Assembly (NCBI GenBank): GCA_024235915.1
Contig: JACKLO010000012.1
Location: 124,001-188,000, forward strand
Length of the DNA stretch: 64,000 nt
Direction of reading: 5' to 3'
Origin: Burkholderiaceae bacterium
GTDB lineage: Bacteria > Pseudomonadota > Gammaproteobacteria > Burkholderiales > Burkholderiaceae_C
This document shows, piece by piece, positions 26,600 through 35,104 of this stretch; the stretch's first letter is position 1; each line of letters starts with the position of its first letter. Below the pieces are notes generated by a model. The model made no database searches. It worked only from the letters and a program-made list of their open reading frames with translations, and was not told the origin of the DNA. The position numbers and the translations under genes are program-made.

Positions 26600-27299
26600 G
26601 GTGGCCGCGATTGTCCCGCAAGGTGGCAATGCGGCGCAGGGCCAGTGCGCCCAGCCCGGCGGCCACCAGGGCCAGGCTGCCGGGCTCGGGCACCGCGGGC
26701 GGCGGCGAAGTGAGTTCGTTCAGCCGGATGTTGTCCAGGCCGACGCCGAGGTCGCTGGAGCTCGTCAGCAACGAACTACGGAACTCCACGGTGCTGAACG
26801 CGCCGGCGGCCACGAAGTCCACCGTCTGCGTCTCCCAGTCCGAACCGGCGCTGCTCAGGCCCAGCAGGTTGGTGAAACTGCCAGCCGCCTGGCCGTCGAT
26901 CCACAGGTCCACGGTGACGTTGCCGTAGCTGCCCTGGCCACCGACGAAGAAGGCGCCGATGTCGAAGGCCAGCCGATAGCTCGCACCGGCCACGGTGGCG
27001 AACGGGTCGGAACGCACGCCGCCGCCCCGGCCGACGACGCCGCTGAGCTCCAGGAACTGGTGGCCTTCGGACGCCACCACGCCCAGGTGCGCGAAGGCGG
27101 CACTGTCCTGGAAGGAGAGGGTGTTGCCGACCACCGTCCAGCCAGTGATGGACGTGTCGCCGACGTGTTTCAGCCCCCAGCTGGCGACATCCGGCGTCTC
27201 GAAGCCACCGTTGACGAGGCTGGCCTGCGCCACGGCTGGGGCCAGGCCAGCGAGGGTGGCCAGGGCCACGGCGGCGAACAAGGGGCGGGCGGCGCGCAT
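26577..27299 (-). CDS. PEP-CTERM protein
   Basis: A 240-residue exported protein. Residues 1-26 (MRAARPLFAAVALATLAGLAPAVAQA) form a signal peptide. The mature part opens with SLVNGGFETPDVASW, typical of DUF642-like carbohydrate-binding folds in PEP-CTERM proteins, and ends with LDNIRLNEL. The sorting signal is VPEPGSLALVAAGLGALALRRIA. Unusually, about 15 residues (TLRDNRGHHAAPSSA) follow the basic cluster; most family members stop within a few residues. This extension is the part overlapping rlhA. Ligand and surface role unknown. Confidence 0.8.
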   Translation of the reverse strand: MRAARPLFAAVALATLAGLAPAVAQASLVNGGFETPDVASWGLKHVGDTSITGWTVVGNTLSFQDSAAFAHLGVVASEGHQFLELSGVVGRGGGVRSDPFATVAGASYRLAFDIGAFFVGGQGSYGNVTVDLWIDGQAAGSFTNLLGLSSAGSDWETQTVDFVAAGAFSTVEFRSSLLTSSSDLGVGLDNIRLNELTSPPPAVPEPGSLALVAAGLGALALRRIATLRDNRGHHAAPSSA

Positions 27300-27390
27300 G
27301 CGGAACTCCACGGCTGGGGTGATGCAGGCAGACGCCGCTGGCAATGCCGCCAGGGCTCAATGCGTCGGGCCCACCCCCGGGTCGAGGGGG

Positions 27391-28182
27391 TCAGGCCGTG
27401 GGCGAGCGGCCCACTGCGGTCGGCGCCGGCGTGGTGGCCGGTTCCGCCGGCGGGGCGCTCAACGTCATCAACACGTCGGCATACCAGGCCAGGTTCAGGC
27501 CCAGCGACTCGTCGGCCTCGCGGTCGCGCGTGCTCAGGTCCAGCCGGGCCGAGTGCACGCCGGCCAGCCGCCAGGGCAGATCGCCGGCACGTTCCGGCGC
27601 ATGGGCCACCACGGCGGCGCCGCTGATGCCGCGGTGCGTGCGGCCATCGGTGAGAAAGTGCCCCAGGCCCTGAAAGCGCAGGCCGAAGGCCGAGGCCACC
27701 ACCGCCTGGCGCACCACCGGCAGGCGGTGCAGCGTGTCCTGGAAGCCCAGCGGAAAGCCGACGATGAGCAGCGGGTGGCCGATGCGCAGCGGGGCGTCAG
27801 GCCGCTGCAGGTCGGCCGGGCCGAAGGCGCGCAGGCAGTGCCCGGCGGGCAAGGCTGCGCGGTCCACCGGCAGCAGGGCCACGTCGATGTCGCCGCCGGC
27901 GTCCTCGGCGCTGCGCCACAAGCTCACCCCGTCGGCATACAGCGGCATCGAGAACGCCACGGCCTGCGCCAGGTCGGCGGCATCGCTGTGGATCTCGATC
28001 TCGATGCGGTCGGGGTGGTGTTCGTTCTCGGTGTCGATGAAGACGTGGCGGCTGGTCACGAGGAACAGTGCACCGTCGCGCTCGAAGTAGAAGCCGCTGG
28101 CGTTGGTCAGCGGCTGGTCGCCGTTGAAGGTGCCGATGCGCGCGGCCGTGAGCAGCAGCGCGTCGACCGAAGCGTCGGCCAT
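27391..28182 (-). CDS. trypsin-like serine protease
   Basis: A 263-residue S1-fold protein with a plausible triad: His46 in LVTSRHVFID, Asp98 or Asp100 in GGDIDVALLPV, and Ser187 in RGISGAAVV. The GxSGG motif is reduced to GISGA. There is no signal peptide, so it probably acts in the cytoplasm or is a degenerate protease. It lies four bases after thrH on the minus strand. Proteins of this shape are usually labelled serine protease or hypothetical; substrate unknown. Confidence 0.7.
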   Translation of the reverse strand: MADASVDALLLTAARIGTFNGDQPLTNASGFYFERDGALFLVTSRHVFIDTENEHHPDRIEIEIHSDAADLAQAVAFSMPLYADGVSLWRSAEDAGGDIDVALLPVDRAALPAGHCLRAFGPADLQRPDAPLRIGHPLLIVGFPLGFQDTLHRLPVVRQAVVASAFGLRFQGLGHFLTDGRTHRGISGAAVVAHAPERAGDLPWRLAGVHSARLDLSTRDREADESLGLNLAWYADVLMTLSAPPAEPATTPAPTAVGRSPTA

Positions 28183-28186
28183 CGGG

Positions 28187-28801
28187 TCAGCTGCCGAATT
28201 GCGCGGCCGCGGCGTCGAAGGAGCGCAGCAGCGATGCGTAGTCCTCGTGCAGGGGGAACTGCGGGAACTCGGCGACCACGTTGGCCGGCGCGTGGATCAG
28301 GAATCCGGCGTCGGCCGCGCCCAGCATGCCGGTGTCGTTGTAGGAATCGCCGGCGGCCATGACCTTGAAGTTCAGGCCCTTGAGCGCGTTGACGGCGTGG
28401 CGCTTCTGGTCCGGCTGGCGCAGGCGGTAGTCGGCCACGTGGCCGGCCTCGTCGACCAGCAGCTTGTGGCAGAAGAGGGTGGGGCGGCCGAGCTGCGCCA
28501 TCAGCGGGTCGGCGAACTCGTAGAAGGTGTCCGACAGGATGATGACCTGGTAGCGGCTGCGCAGCGTGTCCAGGAAGTCCTTGGCCCCGGGCAGCGGCGA
28601 CAGGCGGGCGATGACCTTCTGGATGTCGGCCAGCTTCAGCCCGTGCTGCTTGAGCAGGTCGAGCCGGTAGCGCATCAGCTTGTCGTAGTCGGGCTCGTCA
28701 CGGGTGGTGCGGCGGAACTCGGCGATGCCGGTCTCCTGCGCGAAGGCGATCCAGATTTCGGGGACGAGCACCCCTTCGAGGTCAAGGCAGACGATGTGCA
28801 T
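28187..28801 (-). CDS. thrH: phosphoserine phosphatase/homoserine phosphotransferase ThrH
   Basis: A 204-residue HAD-superfamily enzyme, the length of Pseudomonas ThrH. Motif I is CLDLEGVLVPEIW, with DLE in place of the usual DxD, which is the ThrH hallmark. Motif II is IILSDTFYEF and motif III/IV is AAGDSYNDTGML. ThrH dephosphorylates phosphoserine and can transfer phosphate to homoserine. It lies ten bases after the molybdopterin oxidoreductase gene and four before the protease, so the three are probably cotranscribed. Confidence 0.93.
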   Translation of the reverse strand: MHIVCLDLEGVLVPEIWIAFAQETGIAEFRRTTRDEPDYDKLMRYRLDLLKQHGLKLADIQKVIARLSPLPGAKDFLDTLRSRYQVIILSDTFYEFADPLMAQLGRPTLFCHKLLVDEAGHVADYRLRQPDQKRHAVNALKGLNFKVMAAGDSYNDTGMLGAADAGFLIHAPANVVAEFPQFPLHEDYASLLRSFDAAAAQFGS

Positions 28802-28811
28802 GGCCGCGATG

Positions 28812-31037
28812 CTAACCGGCGGGTTCCAGCGTCACGCTGACGCCGGACAGCACCGCATTGCCTGACGGCGCGTCGCGCAGGCGGTCGTCCAGCGGCGCGT
28901 TGAGGTTGGCGCCAGGCCGTTCGGCCGCGACCGCCATGCGCGTGCCGGGCTGGTCGTGCCCCCAGCCATGCGGCAGGCTGCAGACGCCGGGCATCAGCGC
29001 GTCGTCCAGTTCCACCGGCGCCTCGGCCGCGCCCTGTGGGCCGACGATGCGCACGCGCTGGCCGTCGACCACGCCGTGCCGCGCGGCGTCCTGTGGGTGC
29101 AGCTTGAGCGTGCAGCGTTCCGGTCCCTTGGCCAGCAGCGGCAGGTTGTGCATCCAGCTGTTGTTGCTGCGCACCTCGCGGCGGCCGATGACCACCAGCG
29201 GTGGTGGCGGCGCATGGAGGTCGGCGCGGGCCTTCTGCAATTCGGCCAGCATCGACGGCGGCGCCAGTTCCACGCGGCCGCTGGGCGTGCGCAGCACCTC
29301 CGGCAGGCGCGCCTGCAGCGGGCCGAGGTCGATGCCGCCGGGCGCGTCGGCCACCTTGCGCAGCGTCAGGCCCTCCGGCCGGGCCCCGAAGCCGTCGCCA
29401 TAGGGCCCGGCGCGCAAGGCCAGGTCGACCAGCCGTTCCGGGCCGATCCAGCCCGACACGGCCGCCAGCACGGCGTCGCTGCGGTCGCCGGCCAGCTTCT
29501 CCACCTCGCGCCGGACCTGCGCGTCGTCCAGGGCCACGGGGTCGGCGTCGGGCCCGTCGCCGCGGGCGATCGCCGCCAGCTTCATCAGGATCTGCCACTC
29601 CGGCAGATGGCCCGGCGCGCTCGGCAGCACCGGTGCGCTGTAGCGTGCATGGTTGCGCGTGGACAGCTGCGGGAAGGGCACGTCCCAGTGGCCATCCTCC
29701 AGCGGGCTGCTGCCGGGCAGGATGACGTGGGCGTGGCGTGTGGTCTCGTTCAGGTACAGGTCCACGCTGACCATGAAGTCCAGGCCTTCCAGCGCGCGGG
29801 CGATGCGCGCGCCGTTGGGGGAGGACAGCACCGGGTTGCTGGCCAACGTGACCAAGGCCCGCACCTGCCCGGAACCGGGTGTTTCCATCTCCTCGGCCAG
29901 CAGCGTCATCGGCAACTCGCCAAAGACCTCCGGTGCGCCGCTGACCCGGCTGGCGTGGCGCCCGGTCACGATGCCCCCGCCCTGGCCCGGCCGGCCTTCG
30001 GTGTTGCGCGCGAAGGCCGCCGCCTTGGGGAACATGGCGCCGCCTTCGGTGTCGAGGTGGCCGGTGAGGGCGTTGACCACGTCCACCAGCCACGACGCCG
30101 CGCTGCCGAAGGCCTGCGTGCAGGTGCCGATGCGGCCGTAGAGGCAGGCCCGTTCCGCCTCCGCCAGTTGGCGGGCCAGGCCGCGGATGGTGGCAGCCGG
30201 GATGCCGCAGCGGGCCGCCACGGCCTCCGGCGCAAACGGCGCCACGGCTTCACGCACCGCGTCCACCCCGGCCAGCCAGGGCGACAGGCGTTCCGGCCGC
30301 ACCAGGTCGTCGCCGAACAAGGCATGCACCAGCGCTGCCAGCAGAAAGACGTCGCTGCCCGGCCGGATGAAGTGGTGCGCGTCGGCCATCGCCGCGGTCT
30401 CGGTGCGTCGGGGGTCGATGACCACCAGCTGGCCACCGCGCGCGCGCAGCGCCTTGGCGCGGCCGCGGAAGTCCGGCACGGTCCAGAGGCTGCCGTTGCT
30501 GGCCATGGGGTTGGCGCCCAGCACCACCAGCAGGTCCGTGCGGTCGATGTCGGGCACGGGGATGGACAGCCAGTGACCGAACATGAGGCCGCTGGACAGC
30601 TGCTTGGGCATCTGGTCCAGCGTGGACGCGCTGAACACGTTCCTGCTGCCCAGCGCCTTGGCCAGCCGCGGCACGTAGAGCAGCAGGCCCATCTTGTGGG
30701 CCGACGGGTTGCCGATGCTCAGCGCCACGGCGTCGCGCCCGTGGGCGGCCTGCACCGCGGGCAGGCGCGCGGCGATCTCGGCAAAGGCCTCATCCCAGGT
30801 GGCCGCCACGAAGGCATCGCCGCGGCGGATCAGCGGCGTGCGCAGGCGGTCCGGGTCCTCGTGCAGGTCCTTCACCGCCACGCCCTTGGGGCAGATGTAA
30901 CCACGGCTGAAGACGTCCTGATCCGCGCCGCGGATGCCGACGATCCGTTGGTCCTCGGTGCGGATTTCCAACCCGCAGCAGGCCTCGCAGACAGGACAGA
31001 TGCGGTAGTGAAGCATTTCTCGCGAAGTCGGTTTCAT
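28812..31037 (-). CDS. molybdopterin-dependent oxidoreductase, FDH/nitrate-reductase family
   Basis: A 741-residue catalytic subunit of the DMSO-reductase superfamily. The N-terminal [4Fe-4S] ligands are Cys14, Cys17, Cys21 (CPVCEACC) and Cys49 (YICPKG). Molybdopterin-binding blocks such as VLGANPMASNG, VVIDPRRTETA, HVILPGSSPLEDGHWD and the C-terminal NSWMHNLPLL and CSLPHGWGHDQPG are present. No Tat signal and no partner Fe-S or membrane subunit are encoded nearby, so it is probably a soluble single-subunit enzyme. The substrate cannot be assigned. Confidence 0.85.
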   Translation of the reverse strand: MKPTSREMLHYRICPVCEACCGLEIRTEDQRIVGIRGADQDVFSRGYICPKGVAVKDLHEDPDRLRTPLIRRGDAFVAATWDEAFAEIAARLPAVQAAHGRDAVALSIGNPSAHKMGLLLYVPRLAKALGSRNVFSASTLDQMPKQLSSGLMFGHWLSIPVPDIDRTDLLVVLGANPMASNGSLWTVPDFRGRAKALRARGGQLVVIDPRRTETAAMADAHHFIRPGSDVFLLAALVHALFGDDLVRPERLSPWLAGVDAVREAVAPFAPEAVAARCGIPAATIRGLARQLAEAERACLYGRIGTCTQAFGSAASWLVDVVNALTGHLDTEGGAMFPKAAAFARNTEGRPGQGGGIVTGRHASRVSGAPEVFGELPMTLLAEEMETPGSGQVRALVTLASNPVLSSPNGARIARALEGLDFMVSVDLYLNETTRHAHVILPGSSPLEDGHWDVPFPQLSTRNHARYSAPVLPSAPGHLPEWQILMKLAAIARGDGPDADPVALDDAQVRREVEKLAGDRSDAVLAAVSGWIGPERLVDLALRAGPYGDGFGARPEGLTLRKVADAPGGIDLGPLQARLPEVLRTPSGRVELAPPSMLAELQKARADLHAPPPPLVVIGRREVRSNNSWMHNLPLLAKGPERCTLKLHPQDAARHGVVDGQRVRIVGPQGAAEAPVELDDALMPGVCSLPHGWGHDQPGTRMAVAAERPGANLNAPLDDRLRDAPSGNAVLSGVSVTLEPAG

Positions 31038-31111
31038 GTCGTGACGATGATGCGGCGTCCGCCGCGGCTTCCGCGCTCAAGTATTCCCGAAGCCCGTCGA
31101 TCAGCAGGCCG

Positions 31112-31684
31112 ATGGACGATGACGACGACCCCTTCCTGGCCAAGGCGCGATCCTCGGCCGCCGAGACGCTGGAGGCCGCTTCCGCGCGCCTGCAGCCGGT
31201 GCAGAAGATCAGCGGGCAGCTCTACCGCGTGGTGGAGGTGATGCGCGCGCCGAACGGGCGGGTCAGCCGCGTCGGCCAGATCTGGCACAGCGACCTGGAG
31301 CGCGTGCGCCGCTTCGGCCGTGCACTGGCGGCCAACACGGCGGGCGAACATGTGCAGGTGGCGGACTCCGCCGGCGCAGTGATCGAGACGATCCCGACAC
31401 CACCGCCGGGCACGCCGCCGATGGGGTGGGGCAACTGGACCGCCGTGCGGCTTCCATCGCAGCCCGTGCGACCCTTGTCGGCCACCGCGCCGGCGCGTGT
31501 CGCAGCGAAGCCAAGCACCTCGGTGCAAAGGCCGCCGCCCACCATGGTGCCGCCCATCCTGCCACCGGCATTGCCGGCTGCGCCCGGCGGTGCGGTGTCG
31601 CGGGCGACGTCGACGGACCTGCCCGTGATGGCGCCGGAGCGGATGGTCGAGCGCACGAACCCGTTGCCACCGACGCACGTCTGA
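31112..31684 (+). CDS. hypothetical protein with Pro-rich tail
   Basis: A 190-residue protein of unknown function, divergent from the oxidoreductase. Residues 1-90 look folded (acidic MDDDDDPF start, then helical LEAASARLQPVQKISGQLYRVVEVMRAPNGRVSRVGQIWHSDLERVRRFGRALAAN). The remainder is Pro/Ala/Thr-rich and probably disordered. No signal peptide or TM segment. Codon use matches neighbours, so it is probably real. The ATG lies 74 bases from the oxidoreductase start. Confidence 0.55.
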   Translation: MDDDDDPFLAKARSSAAETLEAASARLQPVQKISGQLYRVVEVMRAPNGRVSRVGQIWHSDLERVRRFGRALAANTAGEHVQVADSAGAVIETIPTPPPGTPPMGWGNWTAVRLPSQPVRPLSATAPARVAAKPSTSVQRPPPTMVPPILPPALPAAPGGAVSRATSTDLPVMAPERMVERTNPLPPTHV

Positions 31685-31764
31685 CCACGGGTCGAGGCGC
31701 CTGCGTCCAGGGCCAGGCGCTGACGACGACAGATCCGGGCCGTCGGCAGTGGGCCACGCCCGGA

Positions 31765-33012
31765 TCAGCGGGTGCCCGGCGATGCGCCGCGGCCTCGCGC
31801 CATCATCATCACCGCCGCACTGGCCGGTGCCACGGCCAGGGCGCACCAGGCCCAGGGCCAGCCGCTGCCGGCACGCAGGGCCTCGCCGAACAACAGCGGC
31901 CCCAGCATGCCCCCGGCAAAGGTGAAGAACTGGGTGGCACCAGCCACCGGTGCGATCTCCGGCGCCGGCACGCAGCGTGCCAGCTCGGCGAAGAACACAC
32001 CGTTCCAGCCCATGGCCGTGGCCGCACAGCCCAGGGCAACGGCCACCACCAGTGCCGTGGGGGGATGGTCCACGGCGGAGAGCAGTGCCAGGGCCAGACA
32101 AGCCACCGTCATGGCCCCGCCCAGCTGCGCCAGCAGGCGCCGCGGCGCACCCCAACGGTCGGCCAGGGCGCCGAAGCCGATGCGGGCGCCGGTGGCGACC
32201 AGTTGCGACGCCGACAGCACGCTGGCCGCCAGCGCCAGGGTCCAGCCCAGCCCCAGGTTCAGCAGCGACACCAGAAAGGTCACGAAGGCCTGCTGCGTGC
32301 CCGCGTAGGCCAGCGACGCCAGGCTCAGCCGGCGCAGCGCCGGCGTGTGCCAGACCCGGCGCAGCAGGGCACCCACGCTGTGGCTGGCGGTGGCCTCGGT
32401 TCGCGCCTGCGGGTCCAGCAGGCGGCGCAGGGGCTGCAGCGCCACGACCGCCAGCGTGCAGGCCGCGGCCACGCCCAGTGCCGTCGCCTGCCAGTCGATC
32501 CAGGCCAGGCCGGCAGGCATCAGCAGTCCGGCGAGGGCCACGCCCACCGGCACCCCGGTCTGCTTGATCGAGAAGAACAGGCCTCGCGCATGCAGGGGCG
32601 CGTGGTGGCTGAGCACCGCGGCCGCGGCCGGATTCACCAGGCCGTAGCCGATGCCGATGGCCATGGCGGCGGACAGCAGCGAGACGGCCAGGCCGGCCGC
32701 CGACGGCACCTGGGCTGACGCCGCGGCACCGGCGGCGCCCAGCGCAGAGGCCGCCAAGGCCATCTGGCTGACGCGCACCGGCCCGTGCCGTGCCACCCAG
32801 TGGCCGCAGCGCAGGCCGGCCAGCATGGCCGCCAGGTAGGCCAGTGCCATGTACAGGCCGATGCGCGCTGGCGACAGGCCCAGCCGCGGCGCCACCGCGG
32901 GCGCCAGCACCGAAGCCGACACCAGGGCCAGCGTGGCCAGCACCTGCACGCCCAGCATCGCGGCCAGAGCGGGGCCTGGTCGCGTCGGCCAGGCAGCGGC
33001 CGGAGAGGTCAT
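31765..33012 (-). CDS. MFS transporter
   Basis: A 415-residue 12-TM major facilitator protein. Loop 2-3 carries GHWVARHGPVRV and loop 8-9 carries ARIGFGALADRWGAPRR, both typical MFS signatures; FFSIKQTGVPVGVALAGLLMP is typical of CynX/NimT- or YbfB-like permeases. ATG 33012 has AGGA a few bases upstream; another ATG six bases earlier is possible. It lies downstream of hpaR on the same strand, about 60 bases after its stop, so it may be cotranscribed and serve aromatic-acid uptake. That role is inference. Confidence 0.8.
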   Translation of the reverse strand: MTSPAAAWPTRPGPALAAMLGVQVLATLALVSASVLAPAVAPRLGLSPARIGLYMALAYLAAMLAGLRCGHWVARHGPVRVSQMALAASALGAAGAAASAQVPSAAGLAVSLLSAAMAIGIGYGLVNPAAAAVLSHHAPLHARGLFFSIKQTGVPVGVALAGLLMPAGLAWIDWQATALGVAAACTLAVVALQPLRRLLDPQARTEATASHSVGALLRRVWHTPALRRLSLASLAYAGTQQAFVTFLVSLLNLGLGWTLALAASVLSASQLVATGARIGFGALADRWGAPRRLLAQLGGAMTVACLALALLSAVDHPPTALVVAVALGCAATAMGWNGVFFAELARCVPAPEIAPVAGATQFFTFAGGMLGPLLFGEALRAGSGWPWAWCALAVAPASAAVMMMARGRGASPGTR

Positions 33013-33070
33013 CGTCATCCTGCCGAGGGCCGGGAGTGCGCGTGGTTTCCGCCAAGCAGCTTCTTGCCGC

Positions 33071-33562
33071 TTAGGCACCATCCTCGGCCGCCTCGGCGCT
33101 CGGGCCCAGCCTGGCGATGACCTGGTCCAGCGTGGAGACCAGCGAACCGACCAGGGCCGATTCGAGCTGCGCCTCGATGGCCTTGTATTCCGCGTCGATG
33201 CGCGGCGCGATGCGCTGTGCCAGGGCGCGGCTGCTCGCGGTGGGGGTCACGAGCTGCCGACGTTGGTCGTGTTCCAGGCGTTCGCGCAGCACCAGGTCCA
33301 GGGCCTCCATGCGGGCCAGGATGCCGGCCATGCTGGGGCTCGAGATGCCGCAGCGCTGGCCGATCTGCCGCGGCTCCAGCGGCCCCGTCTCCATCAACAG
33401 GCGCAGGATGCGCCACTGCTGTTCCGTCAGCCCATGGGCCTTCAGCACCGGCCGGAAGCGCGCCAGCACACACTCGCGCGCCTGCAGCAGCAACAGGGGC
33501 AAGTTCCGATGCGCGAACGACACCGTCGGCGGACCCTCGCTGGGCCGGGTGGCGGTTGACAT
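33071..33562 (-). CDS. hpaR: MarR-family repressor HpaR of homoprotocatechuate degradation
   Basis: A 163-residue MarR/HpcR-type regulator. The winged helix spans about residues 35-105, with GLTEQQWRILRLLMETGPLEPRQIGQRCGISSPSMAGILARMEALDLVLRERLEHDQRR, a strong match to HpaR. It is divergent from hpaG1, the standard arrangement in which it represses the hpa operon until homoprotocatechuate binds. ATG 33562 is preferred over GTG 33568 because GAG lies close upstream. The -35 of the hpaG1 promoter overlaps the first hpaR codons. Confidence 0.88.
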   Translation of the reverse strand: MSTATRPSEGPPTVSFAHRNLPLLLLQARECVLARFRPVLKAHGLTEQQWRILRLLMETGPLEPRQIGQRCGISSPSMAGILARMEALDLVLRERLEHDQRRQLVTPTASSRALAQRIAPRIDAEYKAIEAQLESALVGSLVSTLDQVIARLGPSAEAAEDGA

Positions 33563-33604
33563 GCTCACATGTTAGCAATTAGGATCACTCGCATATTAGC
33601 AATT
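33556..33604 (+). promoter_or_regulatory. hpaG1 promoter with HpaR-type direct repeats
   Basis: TTGACA at 33556-33561 and TAGGAT at 33580-33585 (spacing 18) form a good sigma-70 promoter towards hpaG1. Two copies of CATRTTAGCAATT (33568-33580 and 33592-33604) differ at one base and repeat every 24 bp. One lies inside the promoter spacer and the other just past the -10, so a bound repressor would block transcription. HpaR is the obvious candidate ligand. Confidence 0.6.
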
Positions 33605-33612
33605 CGAAGCCC

Positions 33613-34323
33613 ATGACGCCACAACCCACATTTGCGGTGCCGCCCTACAGGCTTTCCGGGGTCGTCTACGGCACGTTGCTGAACGACCCGGCCACGGTGT
33701 CGGCCTTGGGCGATGCCGTGCACGCTGCGCCCTACAAGGCGCCGCCGAAGGCGCCGGTGCTGTACCTGCAGCCGCGCCACACGCTGGCAGGCGACGGTGC
33801 TGCGGTGGCGGTGCCAGCCGAAGGCGGCGCGCTGGAGATCGGTGCCACGCTGGGCCTGGTGATCGGCCGCACGGCTTGCCGCGTGACCGAGGCCGACGCG
33901 CTGGCGCATGTGGCCGGTGGTGTGCTGGTGGCCGACCTGTGCATCCCGCACAGCGCCTTCTACCGCCCCAGCGTACGCCTGCGTGCCCGCGATGGCTCCT
34001 GCGTGCTCGGGCCCGTCGTTGCACCGCTTGCCGACATGTCTGACCCGAATGCGGTCGAATTGACGGTGCGCGTCGATGGCAAGACGGTGCAGACCGTGCG
34101 CCTGGCCGACATGGTCCGGCCCGCCGCCCGGCTACTGCAGGACGTCACCGAGTTCATGACCCTGCGGCCGGGCGACCTGCTGCTGCTGGGCCTGGTCGAG
34201 GCGGCGCCGCAGGTGGGGGCAGGGCAGCGCTTCTCGATCGAGGCGCCGGGGCAAGCCGGCCTGGGCCACCTCGAAGGCCACCTTGTCGCCGAAGCCGCGA
34301 TGAACACGGAGGCCGCGGCATGA
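33613..34323 (+). CDS. hpaG1: HpaG1 decarboxylase/isomerase subunit, N-terminal type
   Basis: A 236-residue fumarylacetoacetate-hydrolase-fold protein, the first half of the OPET decarboxylase/HHDD isomerase HpaG. It has YKAPPKAPVLYLQPRHTLAGDG, GALEIGATLGLVIGR and a C-terminal DVTEFMTLRPGDLLLLG motif. The classic ExE metal ligands are partly replaced (ALEIGATLG), as usual for this half. In E. coli the two halves are fused as HpaG; here they are separate genes overlapping by four bases. First gene of the operon. Confidence 0.88.
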   Translation: MTPQPTFAVPPYRLSGVVYGTLLNDPATVSALGDAVHAAPYKAPPKAPVLYLQPRHTLAGDGAAVAVPAEGGALEIGATLGLVIGRTACRVTEADALAHVAGGVLVADLCIPHSAFYRPSVRLRARDGSCVLGPVVAPLADMSDPNAVELTVRVDGKTVQTVRLADMVRPAARLLQDVTEFMTLRPGDLLLLGLVEAAPQVGAGQRFSIEAPGQAGLGHLEGHLVAEAAMNTEAAA

Positions 34324-35087
34324 AGTCCGCCCGTGTCGCCTACGCCGGCGCGCTGCACGACGCGCAGCCGCATCCGCAGGGCCTGCAGCTGGCCGACGGC
34401 CGTGTGCTGGCCGAAGCCGACGTCGTCTGGCTGCCGCCCTTCGAGGTCGGCACCGTCATCGCGCTGGGCCTGAACTACGCCGATCACGTCAAGGAACTGT
34501 CCAAGGAGCTGACCGTCACGTCCAAGGACGAGCCGCTCGTCTTCTTCAAGGGCCCGGGCGCGCTGCTCGGCCACCGGGGCATGACGCGCCGGCCGAAGGA
34601 CGTCACCTTCATGCACTACGAGTGCGAGCTGGCGGTCGTCATCGGTGCCCCGGCGCGCAACGTGAAGGCGGCCGACGCCATGGCTCACGTGGCCGGCTAC
34701 ACCGTCTGCAACGATTACGCCTTCCGCGACTACCTCGAGAACTGGTACCGCCCGAACCTGCGCGTGAAGAACCGCGACGGCGCCACCGTGCTCGGCCCCT
34801 GGTTCGTCGACGCCGCCGACGTGCCTGACCCGCACGCGCTGACGCTGCGCACGCTCGTCAACGGGCAGGTCACGCAGCAGGGCCACACGTCGAACATGGT
34901 CAACAGCATCCCGGCGCTGATCGAGTACCTCAGCAGCTTCATGACATTGCAGCCGGGCGACGTCATCCTCACCGGCACGCCCGACGGCGTGGTCAACGTG
35001 AACGTCGGCGACGAGGTGATCACCGAGATCGACGGCATCGGCCGCCTGGTCAACACCATCGTGGGCGACGAGCCCTTCGGACGCTAG
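34320..35087 (+). CDS. hpaG2: HpaG2 5-oxopent-3-ene-1,2,5-tricarboxylate decarboxylase/isomerase subunit
   Basis: A 255-residue FAH-fold protein with complete metal ligands. It has VIALGLNYADHVKE, the ExE motif in HYECELAVVIG, NDYAFRDYLENWYRPNLRVKNRDG and LQPGDVILTGTPDGV. It decarboxylates 5-oxopent-3-ene-1,2,5-tricarboxylate and isomerises 2-hydroxyhepta-2,4-dienedioate in homoprotocatechuate breakdown. The start ATGA overlaps the hpaG1 stop, and hpaE follows after 17 bases. Confidence 0.92.
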   Translation: MKSARVAYAGALHDAQPHPQGLQLADGRVLAEADVVWLPPFEVGTVIALGLNYADHVKELSKELTVTSKDEPLVFFKGPGALLGHRGMTRRPKDVTFMHYECELAVVIGAPARNVKAADAMAHVAGYTVCNDYAFRDYLENWYRPNLRVKNRDGATVLGPWFVDAADVPDPHALTLRTLVNGQVTQQGHTSNMVNSIPALIEYLSSFMTLQPGDVILTGTPDGVVNVNVGDEVITEIDGIGRLVNTIVGDEPFGR

Positions 35088-35104
35088 GACAGAGAGAGCA
35101 CCCC

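Noticed and set aside
27310..27380. Sigma-54 promoter (TGGC...TTGC) upstream of the DUF642-like PEP-CTERM gene
   Set aside because: The GG and GC elements are nine bases apart instead of twelve, so the pattern does not fit.
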